Shown in pieces: positions 6,106 through 7,724 of a DNA stretch of 7,724 nucleotides. A program made the position numbers and the translations under genes. The notes under the pieces were generated by a model. That model searched no databases and was not told the DNA's origin. It saw nothing but the letters and a program-made list of their open reading frames with translations. This stretch comes from Candidatus Sulfopaludibacter sp. SbA3 (GTDB lineage: Bacteria > Acidobacteriota > Terriglobia > Bryobacterales > Bryobacteraceae): positions 1-7,724 of the forward strand of contig CAMDKT010000277.1 in NCBI GenBank assembly GCA_945900935.1. The letters run 5' to 3'. Numbering within the stretch: the first letter of the stretch is position 1; every line of letters starts with the position of its first letter.

Positions 6106-6846
6106 ATGCCAGATTTCCCCCTCTACAAATGGCTGCTCGGCGCCTTCTGCGCTTTCAGCGTCGGAGTCGCCAAAACCGGCATGCCCGGATTCGGCATTCT
6201 ATCGGTGCCGGTGTTCATTCTCACCGTCGGCGATGCCCGCCTGTCCGCCGCCTGGCTTCTGCCGCTGCTCATCTGCGCCGACGCCTTCGCCGTCTTCTAT
6301 TATCGGCGTCACGCCGCGGCGGCCGCGCTGTTTTCCCTATTTCCGTGGGTCTTGATCGGCATGGCCGGCGGCGCTGTGATGCTGCGATATCCCGATCAAC
6401 TTATCAGGCCCGTCGTTGGCGCCATTTCCCTCGTCATGCTGCTTTTGTTTCTCTGGCGGCAGCGGAAGACGACGGCCGTTCCTCCTTCCGGATGGAAGCA
6501 CGCCGGTTTCTACGGAACGTCTGCCGGTTTTGCCACCATGGTCGCTAACGCCGCCGGGCCGGTCATGAACATGTACCTGCTCAGCAAACAGTTGCCGCGT
6601 GAGGAGTTCGTCGCCACCGGCGCATGGTTCTTCTTCATCGTCAACATCAGCAAGGTCCCTGTCTATGCAAACCTCGGACTGTTCAGCTCCCAGTCGCTCG
6701 CATTCGACGCGGCGCTCATTCCATTCGTCATGGCCGGCGCGTTAATGGGCCGCAAATTGCTGACGATAATGCCGGAGAGGGTTTTTATCAACAGCGTCGT
6801 CGTGCTGGCTTTTCTCGCCACACTCCTTCTCTTTCTGCCAAAGTAG
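6106..6846 (+). CDS. TauE/SafE (TSUP) family membrane transporter
   Basis: A 246-residue inner-membrane protein of the TSUP (TauE/SafE/YfcA) family, whose members move sulfite, sulfoacetate or other sulfur-containing organic anions, usually outward. It has about seven to eight hydrophobic segments, with the two family repeats visible: the first half carries K23-T-G-M-P-G-F-G-I-L-S-V-P (23-35), and the second carries G-T-S-A-G-F-A-T-M-V-A-N-A-A-G-P (137-152). A polar linker (RQRKTTAVPPSGWKH) divides the halves. Length is usual for the family. The start is set by the family-like N-terminus, as no Shine-Dalgarno is seen. It is divergent from the START-like/sulfatase pair and followed 9 bp later by the 191-residue exported protein, so those two genes probably share a transcript. 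Closeness to a sulfatase supports a role in sulfur oxyanion handling, but the substrate is inference. Confidence 0.93.
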   Translation: MPDFPLYKWLLGAFCAFSVGVAKTGMPGFGILSVPVFILTVGDARLSAAWLLPLLICADAFAVFYYRRHAAAAALFSLFPWVLIGMAGGAVMLRYPDQLIRPVVGAISLVMLLLFLWRQRKTTAVPPSGWKHAGFYGTSAGFATMVANAAGPVMNMYLLSKQLPREEFVATGAWFFFIVNISKVPVYANLGLFSSQSLAFDAALIPFVMAGALMGRKLLTIMPERVFINSVVVLAFLATLLLFLPK

Positions 6847-6855
6847 TTAGATTGC

Positions 6856-7431
6856 ATGAAGTGCCTTTCCTTGCCGCTGCTCCTGTTGCCATTGGCGGCC
6901 CAAAACTTTGAGCCCCTTACAGGCGAACAGCGGTTGCAGTGGTTCAGTAGATCGACCTACGGCCCGCGCAGCCTTCTCATTTCCGGCCCCCTGACTTCCG
7001 CCTGGCGCACCTATAACAACCGGCCCGAGGAATGGGGCCCGCACTGGGAGGGCTTTGGAAAGCGTTATAGTGCCCGGCTGTTGAATAACAGCGTGACGAA
7101 CGGGCTGGAGGGCTCCTTCGGCGCTGCGTGGAACGAGGATCCGCGCTACTTCCCGCTGGGTCAGGGCGCGATCGGCAAACGCCTGGGCAGTGCGTTGAAG
7201 CAAACCTGGATGAGCCGTTACGGAAACGGCGAGTACCACTTCGGCGCGGCGAGGGCCATAGGGATCGTCGGCGGCGCCTTCGCGCAGAAGTTGTGGATGC
7301 CCGAGAGCGTCACGTCAAACCGGGCTTGCGCCATCAACATCGGCGGCGGCTACGCCGGGCAGTTCTTCAGCAATCTTTTGCGCGAATTCAGCCCGGACCT
7401 GCTGAAGAAATTGAAAAGGAAAAAATCCTAG
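6856..7431 (+). CDS. Exported protein of unknown function
   Basis: A 191-residue protein I cannot name with a function. It begins with a signal peptide (MKCLSLPLLLLPLAA, cleavage before Q16; no lipobox cysteine at the cut). The mature part has LTGEQRLQWF (21-30), a Trp/Gly-rich stretch EEWGPHWEGFGKRYSARLLNN (with the WGPHWEGFGKRY core at 60-71), NEDPRYFPLGQG (93-104) and small-residue segments ARAIGIVGGAFAQ (132-144) and NIGGGYAGQFFSNL (161-174) that could be membrane-associated or amphipathic. It ends in a lysine-rich tail (KKLKRKKS). The W-G-x-G-x-G-x-R-Y and DPRYF pattern recalls hypothetical exported proteins common in Acidobacteriota, from memory only. It starts 9 bp after the TSUP transporter stop and ends on a terminator, making it the last gene of that pair. 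An envelope or outer-membrane location is a guess. Confidence 0.85.
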   Translation: MKCLSLPLLLLPLAAQNFEPLTGEQRLQWFSRSTYGPRSLLISGPLTSAWRTYNNRPEEWGPHWEGFGKRYSARLLNNSVTNGLEGSFGAAWNEDPRYFPLGQGAIGKRLGSALKQTWMSRYGNGEYHFGAARAIGIVGGAFAQKLWMPESVTSNRACAINIGGGYAGQFFSNLLREFSPDLLKKLKRKKS

Positions 7432-7453
7432 CCGATGGGAGGCGTCGGCTTTT
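7430..7453 (+). terminator. Hairpin terminator of the TSUP operon
   Basis: AGCCGA (7430-7435) pairs perfectly with TCGGCT (7445-7450) around a 9-nt loop, and a short T-run follows (7450-7453). It starts within the TAG stop of the 191-residue exported protein. Stem and T-tract are short, so termination may be partial. Confidence 0.55.
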
Positions 7454-7724
7454 CGCTTCCTGTGAGTCCCTGGCCGGCCGTTGCCGGATCGTAAGCCGGA
7501 TTAGGTTTCGGCATTACCGCTTCGACCGCATTTCGCCAATTGTCAAGTTTGGCCCGAAGTTGCGCCGGTCGCCGACCGGGTGCTTAAACGTTTTCGGGAT
7601 GGCAGCCACGGTTGACGGAGCCTACTCGGGATTCCTGGGGAAGGCCGGGACGGAAACCCTGCCGGATTTGCAGGTCCGCTGATTGCACTCGGCATTTCCG
7701 TCCAAAACATTTACGCTGGATTTT
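7454..7724. other. Non-coding stretch with hairpins, no convincing gene
   Basis: No open frame here has a plausible protein; the frame ending at 7682 is an overhang of an out-of-frame reading of the exported-protein gene. Visible structure: a perfect 6-bp hairpin CCGGTC-GCC-GACCGG at 7565-7579, and a larger inverted repeat at 7648-7703. Several GCCGGAT copies occur (near 7474, 7485 and 7662), probably by base composition. No known riboswitch was recognised after checking cobalamin, TPP, c-di-GMP and fluoride patterns by eye. It may be the leader of a gene beyond the right edge. Confidence 0.5.
7648..7703. repeat. 9-bp perfect inverted repeat enclosing a second hairpin
   Basis: GGACGGAAA (7648-7656) is exactly complementary to TTTCCGTCC (7695-7703), separated by 38 nt. 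Inside, CCTGC (7658-7662) pairs with GCAGG (7670-7674) around a 7-nt loop, leaving a second unpaired or weakly paired arm at 7675-7694. As RNA this would be a stem opening into a junction. It could be a structured leader, an attenuator or a terminator, or a binding site for a dimeric regulator; the sequence alone does not decide. Confidence 0.45.

Noticed and set aside
5469..6548. Plus-strand 359-residue open frame spanning the divergent gap
   Set aside because: It reads antisense through the START-like gene and then out of frame through the TSUP transporter, with an Arg/His-rich product.
7470..7670. GCCGGAT copies as a direct-repeat array
   Set aside because: Copies are few, irregularly spaced and expected by chance in GC-rich DNA; not a CRISPR or iteron pattern.
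7128..7682. Plus-strand 184-residue open frame running past the last gene
   Set aside because: It is out of frame with the exported protein over most of its length, crosses the terminator hairpin and shows no family features.
7600..7724. Possible cobalamin or c-di-GMP riboswitch
   Set aside because: Short resemblances (GGGAA, GGGACG-AAA) were seen, but the conserved core boxes and their order do not match either class.

Overview
The window is a gene-dense, GC-rich stretch of bacterial chromosome with short intergenic gaps. No RNA genes, insertion sequences, CRISPR arrays, phage genes or attachment sites were seen. The gene content fits a soil-type Acidobacteriota, perhaps of the Solibacter/Bryobacter kind: a subclass B3 metallo-beta-lactamase-like enzyme, a Tat-exported arylsulfatase, a dihydroxyacetophenone-dioxygenase-type cupin and small secreted proteins of unknown function. 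This assignment rests on overall protein character and not on a marker gene.

Layout from left to right. (1) A tightly packed minus-strand operon runs from 2922 to the left edge: a short-chain dehydrogenase/reductase, a DAD-type cupin, a family-4-like glycosyltransferase and a B3-type metallo-beta-lactamase-fold protein cut by the window start. Junctions are a 3-nt gap, a GTGA overlap and a TGATG overlap, so translation is probably coupled. The glycosyltransferase is broken: its reading frame changes near position 960 and about 40 residues of the donor-binding region appear to be missing. The original frame stays open into the lactamase gene, so a naive gene call would produce a false fusion. 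(2) A single plus-strand gene, pdxH (pyridoxamine 5'-phosphate oxidase), lies divergent from the operon with a 25-bp gap. (3) A minus-strand pair follows: a secreted protein of unknown function with a START/SRPBCC-like look, then a sulfatase 7 bp downstream; the sulfatase converges on pdxH with only 6 bp between stop codons. (4) A plus-strand pair, divergent from (3) across 37 bp, holds a TauE/SafE (TSUP) membrane transporter and a 191-residue exported protein of unknown function, ending in a hairpin terminator. (5) The last ~270 bp have no convincing gene but contain inverted repeats that could be a structured RNA leader or terminator.

Functionally, the sulfatase and the TSUP transporter together suggest handling of sulfated substrates and the released sulfur oxyanion. 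The SDR and cupin suggest oxidation of a small aromatic or carbonyl compound. pdxH makes the cofactor PLP. I see no clear evidence of a new defence, mobile or signalling system. The observations most worth a second look are the broken glycosyltransferase, an ATG-TAA start-stop with an ideal Shine-Dalgarno just upstream of the START-like gene, and the structured 3' non-coding region.
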